Part shown: in pieces, positions 7,293-14,781 of the stretch | Layout of the letters: each line of letters starts with the position of its first letter | How positions within the stretch are numbered: the stretch's first letter is position 1 | Source of the DNA: Thiobacillaceae bacterium | GTDB lineage: Bacteria; Pseudomonadota; Gammaproteobacteria; Burkholderiales; Thiobacillaceae | DNA length: 23,161 nt | Direction of reading: 5' to 3' | Assembly (NCBI GenBank): GCA_012274165.1 | Contig: JAAPAA010000081.1 | Span: 1-23,161, forward strand | The notes under the pieces: model-generated | Database searches by the model: none | The model's input: the letters and a program-made list of their open reading frames with translations, nothing else | What the model was told of the DNA's origin: nothing | Translations under genes and position numbers: made by a program

Positions 7293-7997
7293 TCAGGGAG
7301 TACGCGGTAGACCCTGGAACAGCCCGGTCTGGCGCACCGCCTCGGCCAGCGCCTTCGTGACTTCGGCAACCTGGGTGGAGGCATCGGCCAGCGGCGGGGT
7401 GGTCGCCCTGGCTGTCCACATCACGCGGCCGCTGGCGACATCGATGATGGCACCGATGGCAGCGAGACCTGGCGCGCCCTGCGCAGCACCGACTGGCACG
7501 CTTACCCCTACGCCACCCCCGACACCGCTGCCGCCATAGTAGCCGCCTGATCCTCCCCAGCCACCGATACCGATACTGAGCGAAGACATCGGCTTTGCCT
7601 GCCCATAATCCGGCGCCAGCGTCGTGCTGAATACCGCGCGGGCACCCGCAGCCTGTGCCGCTGGCAGGTAATGGCCGGCCGGCGGCTCATGACCGGGTAC
7701 CGGATTCACAAGCGTCGAATCGGTCAGCGGCCTGGCACCCAACTGCATCAGCTGGCTGGAAATCTGGTTCTCGCAGATCAGTTTGATCGCCAGTTCGGGC
7801 GCCTCGCACACAACCAGAATGATCGCGCCGCGCAGCGCCTGCTGGGGGAACTGCGGATCGACATACTGCGCACCCAGTTGTGTTGACGCACAGCCGCTCA
7901 GTGACAACAAACCGAAGATCGCAGCAAGACGACGTTCCAATAGCACCACACGGGCTTTGCGGCCATTGGGGCGGGTAAGCAAGGCAGCAAGTTTCAT
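7293..7997 (-). CDS. Predicted lipoprotein with a glycine-rich segment and a GST-derived N-terminus
   Basis: A 234-aa predicted lipoprotein of a type seen in betaproteobacteria; function unknown. The signal helix LAAIFGLLSLSGC has a lipobox LSGC with the acylated cysteine at residue 36. The middle has conserved-looking cysteines (CEAPELAIKLIC), then a glycine-rich run at 143-164, then IIDVASGRVMWTARATT. The family normally starts just before the hydrophobic helix. Here 23 extra residues, starting MKLAALLTRP and ending VVLLERR, copy the N-terminus of the neighbouring GST. The ATG at 7997 has CGGAAG four bases upstream. An in-frame GTG at codon 17 or 18 is an alternative start. The stop lies inside a uracil-DNA-glycosylase gene relic. 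Confidence 0.75.
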   Translation of the reverse strand: MKLAALLTRPNGRKARVVLLERRLAAIFGLLSLSGCASTQLGAQYVDPQFPQQALRGAIILVVCEAPELAIKLICENQISSQLMQLGARPLTDSTLVNPVPGHEPPAGHYLPAAQAAGARAVFSTTLAPDYGQAKPMSSLSIGIGGWGGSGGYYGGSGVGGGVGVSVPVGAAQGAPGLAAIGAIIDVASGRVMWTARATTPPLADASTQVAEVTKALAEAVRQTGLFQGLPRTP

Positions 7998-8111
7998 ACG
8001 GCTTCCGCTTCGGACTGCTTATTAAGGTGCATTGGGTACACCACCATTATCGTCCGCTGGAAGCAACGTTCCAAGTCGTTCTCGCAGTTCGGGCAAAACC
8101 GCGGTCTCGAA
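7935..8111 (-). repeat. Direct repeat copy 1: UDG tail plus 5' end of a GST gene
   Basis: The upstream copy of the repeat flanking the lipoprotein. It holds a glycosylase tail (FETAVLPELRERLGTLL) and then 21 codons of a GST-like start. By hand count, 47 of 63 bases match copy 2 in the GST part and 47 of 75 in the tail part. The short spacer between the two parts differs in length, and the ATGA overlap of copy 2 is absent. Confidence 0.7.
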
Positions 8112-8376
8112 CCGGGGATGTCGTTTCAGCCACAGGCGTTGTGCGGACCGGGATGCGGCAAGGGTAAATAATCCGGGGTGAAATCGCGCCAGGCGGCGAG
8201 ACCGTGTCGGCCAGCGTGCGGCCACGGCACGTGCCCAGGAAATACGCCTGCGCATAGGCGCCGATCATAGTGTCAATCGAATGTCGGGCATGACCGCACG
8301 CACCGGCGATGCGGCAGATTCGCCGCGCAGACGGTACAGGCCTTACCCGCGCCAGCCGGCCGGAAAACTCCGACAA
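8022..8376 (-). pseudogene. Decayed uracil-DNA-glycosylase-family gene, C-terminal half, several frameshifts
   Basis: This 400-bp stretch between thrC and the lipoprotein holds no intact gene. Consecutive pieces of a uracil-DNA glycosylase-like protein are read in different minus frames: MPDIRLTL at 8291-8268, IGAYAQAYFLG and RGRTLADTV at about 8265-8199, AWRDFTPDYLPLPHPGPHN at about 8195-8141, and RLWLKRHPRFETAVLPEL to the TAA at 8022. The order matches the C-terminal half of the family (LIGAYAQ, DTVRAWRD, PLPHPSPHN, WLKRNPWFE). At least three frameshifts are needed to join them. Weak further similarity (a GK...NLPHRRC stretch) reaches about 8365. The N-terminal half is missing. The two open frames here (8022-8255 and 8047-8376) are pieces of this relic, not genes. 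Confidence 0.7.
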
Positions 8377-8419
8377 CGCTGGAATCGCCTGCTTGATTCA
8401 TCGCCAACCGGCGAGCAAG

Positions 8420-9844
8420 TCAGCCTGCGTAGTCGACGATGAACTGCTTGATCGCATTTATATCGGGATCCATGACGTGCTTTATCTGCGGCTGCGCTTC
8501 CAGGTTCGCCAGTTCGGCCGGGCGCACCGGCTCAATGCCGAGCGCCTCGCGGATGGCGTCGTCGAACTTGGCGGGCTGCGCGGTTTCCATGCAGATCAGC
8601 GGCACGCCGTGTTCGCGGTGTTCCATCCCGACTTTCAGGCCATCGGCCGTGTGCGGGTCGATCATGGTGCCGTACACCTCGTACACGGTGCGGATGGTGT
8701 CGAGTCGGTTGGCGTGATTGCTCGAGCCCGAGACCATGCCGAATTCGGCCACGCGGCTGAACAAGCCATCGGCGTTGAGATCGAAGCTGCCACCGGATTC
8801 GACTGCGCTCCACAGGCTGCGGACTTTGGCGGCGTCGCGCCCGGTCAGATCGAAAACGAAACGCTCGAAATTGGGCGCCTTGGAAATATCCATCGATGGG
8901 CTGGAGGTGTGCTTCGTCTCAGGACGCGGACGGTAGACGCCGGTCTTGAAGAACTCGTCGAGCACGTCGTTCTCGTTGGTGGCAACGATCAGCTTGTTGA
9001 TCGGCAAGCCCATCTGGCGCGCGATGTGGCCGGCGCAGACGTTGCCGAAGTTGCCCGACGGCACCGAGAATGACACCTGCTGGTCGTTGCTGTGGGTGGC
9101 GGCGAAATAGGCCTTGAAGTAATACACGCTCTGCGCCGCGACGCGCGCCCAGTTGATCGAGTTGACCGCGCCGATGTGGTGTTTCGTCTTGAAGTCGAGA
9201 TCGTTCGACACCGCCTTGACGATGTCCTGGCACTGGTCGAACACGCCGCGTATCACCAGGTTGTGGATGTTGGCGTCGGCGAGCGCATACATCTGCGCCT
9301 GCTGGAAACGCGTCATGCCGTGCTCGGGCGACAGCATGAACACGCGCACGCCGCGCTTGCCGCGCATCGCGTACTCGGCGGCCGAGCCGGTGTCGCCGGA
9401 AGTCGCACCAAGAATGTTCAGCTCGCCGCCGGTTTTCGCCAGCGCGTGTTCGAACAGGTTGCCGAGCAGCTGCATCGCCATGTCCTTGAACGCCAGCGTC
9501 GGGCCGTTCGACAGCGCCAGAATGTGCAAGCCGGGTTCCAGCGTTTTCAGCGGGGTGATGTCGGCCGCGTTCTCGCCGTTGGTGGTGTAGCGGTAGACGT
9601 CGGCGGTGTAGGTTTTATTGATCAGCGCCCGCAGATCGTCGTGCGGAATGTCGTCTATCAGGCGCGACAACACCGCAAACGCCAGCTCGGCGTAGCTCAT
9701 GCCACGCATTGCCGCGAGCTCGTCGGCATTGAAGCGTGGATACGCTTCCGGCACGTAGAGGCCGCCATCGCTGGCCAGGCCGCCGAGCAGGATTTCGGAG
9801 AAGCGGAGTTGCGGAGCCAGGCCGCGCGTGCTGAGGTAGTTCAT
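8420..9844 (-). CDS. thrC: Threonine synthase
   Basis: A PLP enzyme that converts O-phosphohomoserine to threonine, the last step of threonine synthesis. It is 474 aa, as in proteobacterial fold-type II threonine synthases. It begins MNYLSTRG, with the LLGGLASDGGLYVPE segment of the family at 19-33. The PLP-binding lysine is Lys120 in TLAFKDMAMQLLG, and the phosphate-binding loop is LGATSGDTGSAA. The NGPTLAFKD and SVPSGNFGNVCAGHIA motifs are intact. Its ATG shares one base with the hom stop (TAATG at 9842-9846), so translation is coupled. It is the last gene of the alaA-hom-thrC cluster. Homoserine kinase (thrB), the step between, is not in the window. Confidence 0.97.
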   Translation of the reverse strand: MNYLSTRGLAPQLRFSEILLGGLASDGGLYVPEAYPRFNADELAAMRGMSYAELAFAVLSRLIDDIPHDDLRALINKTYTADVYRYTTNGENAADITPLKTLEPGLHILALSNGPTLAFKDMAMQLLGNLFEHALAKTGGELNILGATSGDTGSAAEYAMRGKRGVRVFMLSPEHGMTRFQQAQMYALADANIHNLVIRGVFDQCQDIVKAVSNDLDFKTKHHIGAVNSINWARVAAQSVYYFKAYFAATHSNDQQVSFSVPSGNFGNVCAGHIARQMGLPINKLIVATNENDVLDEFFKTGVYRPRPETKHTSSPSMDISKAPNFERFVFDLTGRDAAKVRSLWSAVESGGSFDLNADGLFSRVAEFGMVSGSSNHANRLDTIRTVYEVYGTMIDPHTADGLKVGMEHREHGVPLICMETAQPAKFDDAIREALGIEPVRPAELANLEAQPQIKHVMDPDINAIKQFIVDYAG

Positions 9845-11157
9845 TATTTGGATGCCAGTTCTTCAAGACGGATGCGCATCACCTTGCCGGCCACGGTGTC
9901 GAGCGCCTCGATCTTGGCAATCGCCGCATTGATGTTCTTTTCCACCGTGATGTGGGTCAGCAGAATGATGTTGACCTGCACTTCACCTTCGGCCGGCTCC
10001 TTCTGCACCATGGCGTCGATCGAGATGTTGCTGTCGGCCAGGATGCGGGTGATGTCGGCCAGCACGCCCGGACGGTCGAACGCGCGCAGACGCAGGTAAT
10101 ACGCAGTGCGCACTTCGTCCATCGGCAGGATCGGCGTGTCGGACAACTGATCCGGCTGGAATGCCAGATGCGGCACGCGGTGGTGCGGGTCGGCGGTGTG
10201 CAGGCGGGTGACGTCGACCAGGTCGGCCACCACCGCGGAGGCGGTCGGCTCGGCGCCGGCGCCGGCGCCGTAATACAGCGTTGGGCCAACAGCGTCGCCC
10301 TTCACCAGCACGGCATTCATCGCGCCATCGACGTTGGCGATCAGGCGGCGCTCGGGAATCAGGGTCGGGTGCACGCGCAGCTCGATGCCGTTTTCAGCAC
10401 GACGGGCGATGCCCAGCAGCTTGATGCGGTAGCCCAGCTCTTCGGCGTATTGCACATCCTCGCGCGTGAGTTTGGAAATGCCCTCGGTGTAGGCCTTGTC
10501 GAACTGCATCGGGATGCCGAATGCAATCGCCGACAAAATGGTCAGCTTGTGCGCGGCGTCGATGCCTTCGATGTCGAAGGTCGGATCGGCTTCGGCGTAA
10601 CCCAGGTCCTGCGCCTGCTTCAGCACGTCGGCGAACGCCGCGCCCTTGTCGCGCATTTCGGTGAGGATGAAGTTGCTGGTGCCGTTGATGATGCCGGCCA
10701 GCCATTCGATACGGTTGGCGGTGAGCCCTTCGCGCAGCGCCTTGATGATGGGGATGCCGCCCGCCACCGCGGCCTCGAACGCGACCATCACGCCCTTGGC
10801 CTGCGCCGCGGCGAAGATTTCGTTGCCGTATTTGGCGACCAGATGCTTGTTGGCGGTCACCACATGCTTGCCGTTGGCGATGGCCTGCAGCACCAGTTCG
10901 CGCGCCGGTTCCAGCCCGCCGATCAGCTCGACCACGATGTCGATGTCGGGATCGTCGACCACATCGAACGGGTTGATCGTTAACGGCAGACCGTCCGCCA
11001 GCAGTTTGGCTTTTTCAAGATCACGCACCGCCGCACGCACCACGCGAATTTCGCGTCCGGCGCGGCGGGTGATTTCTTCAGCATTGCGGCGCAGCACGGT
11101 GAGCGTGCCGCCACCGACTGTTCCCAGGCCCAGCAGGCCGACGTTGATGGGTTTCAT
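9844..11157 (-). CDS. hom: Homoserine dehydrogenase
   Basis: Reduces aspartate semialdehyde to homoserine with NAD(P)H in the threonine and methionine pathway. It is 437 aa, monofunctional, with no aspartokinase domain. The Rossmann motif GLLGLGTVGGG is at residues 7-17. The NAD-binding domain ends at ELIGGLEPARELVLQAIANGKHVVTANK. The catalytic domain carries AAVAGGIPIIKALREGL and IINGTSNFILTEM. A C-terminal ACT domain from about residue 350 (LRAFDRPGVLADITRILADSNISID) suggests feedback control, as is usual with threonine. The gene follows alaA by 26 bp and overlaps thrC by one base. Confidence 0.97.
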   Translation of the reverse strand: MKPINVGLLGLGTVGGGTLTVLRRNAEEITRRAGREIRVVRAAVRDLEKAKLLADGLPLTINPFDVVDDPDIDIVVELIGGLEPARELVLQAIANGKHVVTANKHLVAKYGNEIFAAAQAKGVMVAFEAAVAGGIPIIKALREGLTANRIEWLAGIINGTSNFILTEMRDKGAAFADVLKQAQDLGYAEADPTFDIEGIDAAHKLTILSAIAFGIPMQFDKAYTEGISKLTREDVQYAEELGYRIKLLGIARRAENGIELRVHPTLIPERRLIANVDGAMNAVLVKGDAVGPTLYYGAGAGAEPTASAVVADLVDVTRLHTADPHHRVPHLAFQPDQLSDTPILPMDEVRTAYYLRLRAFDRPGVLADITRILADSNISIDAMVQKEPAEGEVQVNIILLTHITVEKNINAAIAKIEALDTVAGKVMRIRLEELASK

Positions 11158-11183
11158 TAAATGGTCTCAGTCAAAAAAGGGAA

Positions 11184-12428
11184 TCAACGATGCGTGCGAT
11201 TGCGGTCAAGGAACCGGCTCAAGCGCCCGATCGCTTCGGTCAGGTCTTCTTCATGCGGCAGAAACACCACCCGGATGTGGTCCGGATGCGGCCAGTTGAA
11301 GCCACTGCCCTGCACCACCAGCACGCGTTCCTCTTCCAGCAGGTTGAGGATGAATTTCTGGTCGTCGCTGATGTGGTAGAGCTTGGGATCGAGCCGCGGA
11401 AACAGATACATCGCCGCCTTGGGCTTGAAGCACGTGACGCCGGGAATCAGGGTGAGCAGTTCGTGCGCCAGATCGCGCTGGCGCGTCAGCCGCCCGCTCG
11501 GCGCGACCAGATCATTGATGCTCTGGTAGCCGCCGAGCGCGGTCTGGATCGCATACTGGCCCGGCACGTTGGAGCACAGGCGCATCGACGCCAGCATGCT
11601 CAGGCCTTCCAGATAATCGCGCGCGTGGCGCTTGTCGCCCGACACGATCAGCCAGCCCGAGCGATAGCCGCACGCGCGGTAATTTTTCGACAGCCCGTTG
11701 AAAGTGACGATCAGCACATCTTCGGCCAGTGAGGCCAGCGAGGTGTGGATCGCGCCGTCGTACAACACCTTGTCGTAGATTTCGTCGGCGTAGACGATGA
11801 GCTGGTGCTGGCGTGCGATTTCCAGGATCTCCAGCAACAGTTCGGTCGGATACAGCGCGCCGGTCGGATTGTTCGGATTGATGATGACGATGGCGCGCGT
11901 GTTGGGCGTGATCTTGGCGCGGATGTCGTCCAGGTCGGGCAGCCAGCCCGCGCCCTCGTCGCACAGGTAATGGCGCGGCTTGCCGCCGCCCAGGCTCACC
12001 GCCGCCGTCCACAGCGGGTAATCGGGTGCAGGCACCAGCACCTCGTCGCCGTTGTTCAGCAGCGCCTGCATCGACATCACGATCAGCTCCGACACGCCGT
12101 TGCCGATGAAGATATCGTCGATCTGCACGCCCGCGATGCCCTTGCGCTGCGTCTCGTGCATGATAGCCTTGCGCGCCGAGAACAGGCCTTTTGAATCGCT
12201 GTAACCGGATGCGTTCGGCAGATTCAGGATCACGTCCTGCACGATTTCTTCCGGCGCTTCGAAGCCGAACGGCGCCGGATTGCCGATATTCAGCTTGATG
12301 ATGCGCTGGCCCTCCTCCTCCATCTGCCGCGAACGCGCCATCACCGGCCCGCGTATGTCGTAGCAGACCCGATCGAGTTTGGTTGATTTATGGATGGTAC
12401 GTAAGCGTGGCGTGGTGTCTGCCGTCAC
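11184..12428 (-). CDS. alaA: Alanine-synthesising aminotransferase AlaA, GTG start
   Basis: A class I/II PLP aminotransferase of the AlaA type (glutamate-pyruvate transaminase), 414 aa. The conserved start KSTKLDRVCYDIRGPV is at residues 14-29, followed by KLNIGNPAPFGF and ASGYSDSKGL. The NPNNPTGA motif is at about 184-191, the aspartate in YADEIYDKV binds the pyridine nitrogen, and the Schiff-base lysine is Lys248 in FNGLSKNYRACGYRSGW. The start is GTG at 12426-12428, six bases after AAGGA. It heads the alaA-hom-thrC cluster and is divergent from the Mth938-domain gene, an arrangement common in betaproteobacteria. Confidence 0.93.
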   Translation of the reverse strand: MTADTTPRLRTIHKSTKLDRVCYDIRGPVMARSRQMEEEGQRIIKLNIGNPAPFGFEAPEEIVQDVILNLPNASGYSDSKGLFSARKAIMHETQRKGIAGVQIDDIFIGNGVSELIVMSMQALLNNGDEVLVPAPDYPLWTAAVSLGGGKPRHYLCDEGAGWLPDLDDIRAKITPNTRAIVIINPNNPTGALYPTELLLEILEIARQHQLIVYADEIYDKVLYDGAIHTSLASLAEDVLIVTFNGLSKNYRACGYRSGWLIVSGDKRHARDYLEGLSMLASMRLCSNVPGQYAIQTALGGYQSINDLVAPSGRLTRQRDLAHELLTLIPGVTCFKPKAAMYLFPRLDPKLYHISDDQKFILNLLEEERVLVVQGSGFNWPHPDHIRVVFLPHEEDLTEAIGRLSRFLDRNRTHR

Positions 12429-12434
12429 AGCGAA

Positions 12435-12439
12435 TCCTT
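12435..12439 (-). promoter_or_regulatory. Shine-Dalgarno supporting the alaA GTG start
   Basis: AAGGA on the minus strand, six bases before the GTG at 12428. No ATG nearby has comparable support, so the GTG start is preferred. The 12429-12569 gap between the divergent genes must hold both promoters, but I could not fix their boxes with confidence. Confidence 0.6.
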
Positions 12440-12569
12440 GTCAGGCTGCGTAGAATCAAGGCCATACAGCACCTTGCAAAACGCTTGATTTTACCGGAGC
12501 CGCCCTGCCCGGGCAAACGTGCAGCCTGCCCGCCAGCCTGCCCTCTCCCGAATCTGCTAAGGTTTCAGC

Positions 12570-12962
12570 ATGAAACTGCACCTCAACGCCGATGCCGGCC
12601 ACAAGCTATTCACCGGCTATGCCGCCGATCATGTCCTGATCAACGACCAGCGCTTTGACGCCAGCCTGCTCTTGAGCGCGCAAGGTATCGAGATCGCGCC
12701 CTGGGCCGGACTGGATTTTGACGCGCTCACCGCAGCGCATTTTGAATGGCTGGCCCAGCACAAGCTGGACATCCTGCTGCTGGGGACCGGCACCCGCCTG
12801 CGCTTTCCGCACCCGTCGCTCACGCGCGCCCTGATCGATGCCCGCATCGGTCTCGAAGTCATGGACATCGGCGCGCTGTGCCGCACCTACAACTATCTTG
12901 CGACCGAAGGTCGCAGTGTGGGCGCAGCGCTGTTAATCGAGCCTGTTCGCCCTGAAGGCTGA
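12570..12962 (+). CDS. Mth938-like (DUF498) domain protein
   Basis: A 130-aa single-domain protein of the Mth938/DUF498 family, related to the mitochondrial complex I assembly factor NDUFAF3; its bacterial role is not established. It has the typical order FTGYAADHVLINDQRFDASLLL, then LDILLLGTGTRLRFPHPSL, then the GLEVMDIGALCRTYNYLATEGRSVGAALL core. It has no signal peptide. The start ATG at 12570 has AAGG seven bases upstream. It diverges from alaA across 141 bp. The 12963-13108 region after it holds no gene that I can see. Confidence 0.88.
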   Translation: MKLHLNADAGHKLFTGYAADHVLINDQRFDASLLLSAQGIEIAPWAGLDFDALTAAHFEWLAQHKLDILLLGTGTRLRFPHPSLTRALIDARIGLEVMDIGALCRTYNYLATEGRSVGAALLIEPVRPEG

Positions 12963-13108
12963 GCCAGCTGCTGTTTATTTATTATTTAAAGGCGCTCAAC
13001 CACAGGCCTTGCGCGCCAGAGATTCTCAAGAAAACCGGTCAATCAGTACGCCGGCGGCGCTGCGGTCGGCGCCAAACGTCCGCCCTTCCCGGTGTGGAGC
13101 GATGCCGG

Positions 13109-13893
13109 TCATGCCCGGTTTCCGGTCGGTTTCTTCTTGCGGAGCAGTTCCGCATAGTGTTGCAGCGCCCAGCGGGTTTTGGTCTGTTGCTTCAAGTCCT
13201 GCCCGGCCCCCGCTTCGGCCAGAAAGGCCATGAAGCCGGCAATGGCGCCCGCCGCCTGGATCACGGGCGTCTTGATGGAAACTTCCATCAACCGCGCGCC
13301 GTCCTCCCGCTGCCACAGTTCGGCGGTCATGCGCCAGGGGCAGGCCGGATCCTCGAATGTCCAGCGGTGAGCCTGCAGCGGGCCAAGCACGCTCAGCGTG
13401 TTGTAGTCGATGCGTTGTTTGCCGATGGAGTCCAGGAAGTCTTCCTGTTCCCGGGTGAACAATCTGGCAATGTTTTCTCCCCCGGCGGCCACCTGCTTGA
13501 TCAGGCCTTTTTCCATCGGCATGGTCAGCGAGGCGGACTTGACCACAGCGGTTTCGCTGGCGTCCGCTTCCAGCTTGAAGCCAGCGTACTTGCGCCAGCT
13601 CGTCGGCACCCCGGCTGGATCCACCGGACGAAATTTCACGGTGCTGTCGTCCTCTGCACCGACGATGCGCCGCGCTCGCGCGTCATGCCGGCGGTGAACA
13701 GGTCCAGATTCGGCGTGTCGAAAAAATAGATATAGCGTTCTTCGTCATTGTCAACAGTCAGCTTGTAACGCTTCAGTGCGGCATCGATCTGGGCGTCCGC
13801 AATCGTTACCTTGATCTCGATCGCGTCGACGCCCGCAAGTTTCCGCGCAACCTGGCCACGGGTGGCAGCGCCTCTGTCAACGGCAGCCTTCAT
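13109..13893 (-). pseudogene. CYTH-like (triphosphate tunnel) domain protein, split by a frameshift
   Basis: Two adjacent minus frames form one protein of about 260 aa. The first (13636-13893) carries IEIKVTIADAQIDAAL and FFDTPNLDLFTAGM. The second (13109 up to about 13678) continues RARRIVGAEDDSTVKFRPVDP. The ExEIK-type start, the DTP...L..G..LRARR strand and the STVKFRP strand match the CYTH/triphosphate-tunnel fold, whose members hydrolyse triphosphates or make cAMP. Between the ATG of GM and the CGA of RARR there are five bases where six are needed, so one base is missing at 13679-13683. ATG 13893 has AGAGGA six bases upstream. The C-terminal half is unlike the cyclases I know, so the function is open. 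This is either a true mutation or a sequencing error in a GC-rich run. Confidence 0.7.
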
Positions 13894-13998
13894 CTTGATT
13901 CCTCTCTGCTAATGGCGATCAGGCGACAACCGGGCGTTCATCGAGCTACGCCACTCTTCCTGGACATTTCCATTATTCATTCAGCTTGAACCGCGGTC

Positions 13999-14766
13999 TT
14001 ATTCAAGCAGAATCACCTGGCCCTGCCGTAATGCAGTCAACTTCCAGTCCGGCGCGGCGGCGCGCAGTTCGTCCATGATCGCGGCCTCGTTCCCGGGCTT
14101 GAGATGGGTGATCCAGACTTCGGGATGCACACTTAACCCAGCCAATTCGGCCGCCAGCGAATCCGGCCAGTGGTGCTGCGAATCACGCGCAATATCGGCG
14201 AGTGCATTTTCGAACGAGGTTTCGACAATGAGGTGGCGCAGGTCGGGAATGCCATTCAGCGCAGCAACAAAGGCATCGCTATGGGTGGTGTCGCCGCTGA
14301 ACACCAGGCTACCCGCCGGGGTGCGAAGCTGGATGCCGCAGGCCGGCACCACATGCTGCACCGGCAACGGAATGAAGCTGCGTTGACCCAGCGTGCACAT
14401 TGCGCCGAGCGGCAAGGGCTCGAAGCGCAGCCACGGCGCGGCAACGCTGGGAATCTCCCTGAAATCCGGCCATAGCCGCCAGTTGAACAAATCCGTCGCA
14501 AGAATATCCAGCACCTCGGGCAGGGCATGCACCACGACCGGCGTGCTGCGCTGTTCGCCCACGGCATCGAGCAGCAGCGGCAGCCCGAGCACATGATCGA
14601 GATGCGAGTGGGTGATGAATACGTGATCGATCGCCAGCAGTTGTTCGAAGCTGAGCGTGGTGATGCCGGTGCCGGCATCGATCAGGATGTCGTCATCGAC
14701 CAGAAAGGACGTGGTGTGCCGCCCGCTGCCAATGCCGCCGCTGCAACCGAGGATGGTGAATTTCAT
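13999..14766 (-). CDS. Metallo-beta-lactamase-fold protein, class II cyclic-nucleotide-phosphodiesterase-like
   Basis: A 255-aa metallo-beta-lactamase-fold hydrolase. The metal motif HSHLDH is at residues 53-58. Further ligand candidates are His in PVQHVVPACG, Asp in FSGDTTHSDAF, and His in WITHLKPGNE. The GCSGGIGSGRHTTSFLVDDDILIDAGTG start and the HxHLDH form resemble class II 3',5'-cyclic-nucleotide phosphodiesterases more than ribonuclease Z or glyoxalase II, but sequence alone does not prove the substrate. It lies 15 bp after the adenylate cyclase stop on the same strand, which supports a cyclic nucleotide role. Its ribosome binding site is weak (A-rich). Confidence 0.78.
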   Translation of the reverse strand: MKFTILGCSGGIGSGRHTTSFLVDDDILIDAGTGITTLSFEQLLAIDHVFITHSHLDHVLGLPLLLDAVGEQRSTPVVVHALPEVLDILATDLFNWRLWPDFREIPSVAAPWLRFEPLPLGAMCTLGQRSFIPLPVQHVVPACGIQLRTPAGSLVFSGDTTHSDAFVAALNGIPDLRHLIVETSFENALADIARDSQHHWPDSLAAELAGLSVHPEVWITHLKPGNEAAIMDELRAAAPDWKLTALRQGQVILLE

Positions 14767-14781
14767 GGCTTTTTTTCGTCG

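Noticed and set aside
9092..10983. Two long plus-strand frames opposite hom and thrC
   Set aside because: Shadows in GC-rich DNA of clearly conserved enzymes; no start signal or family match.
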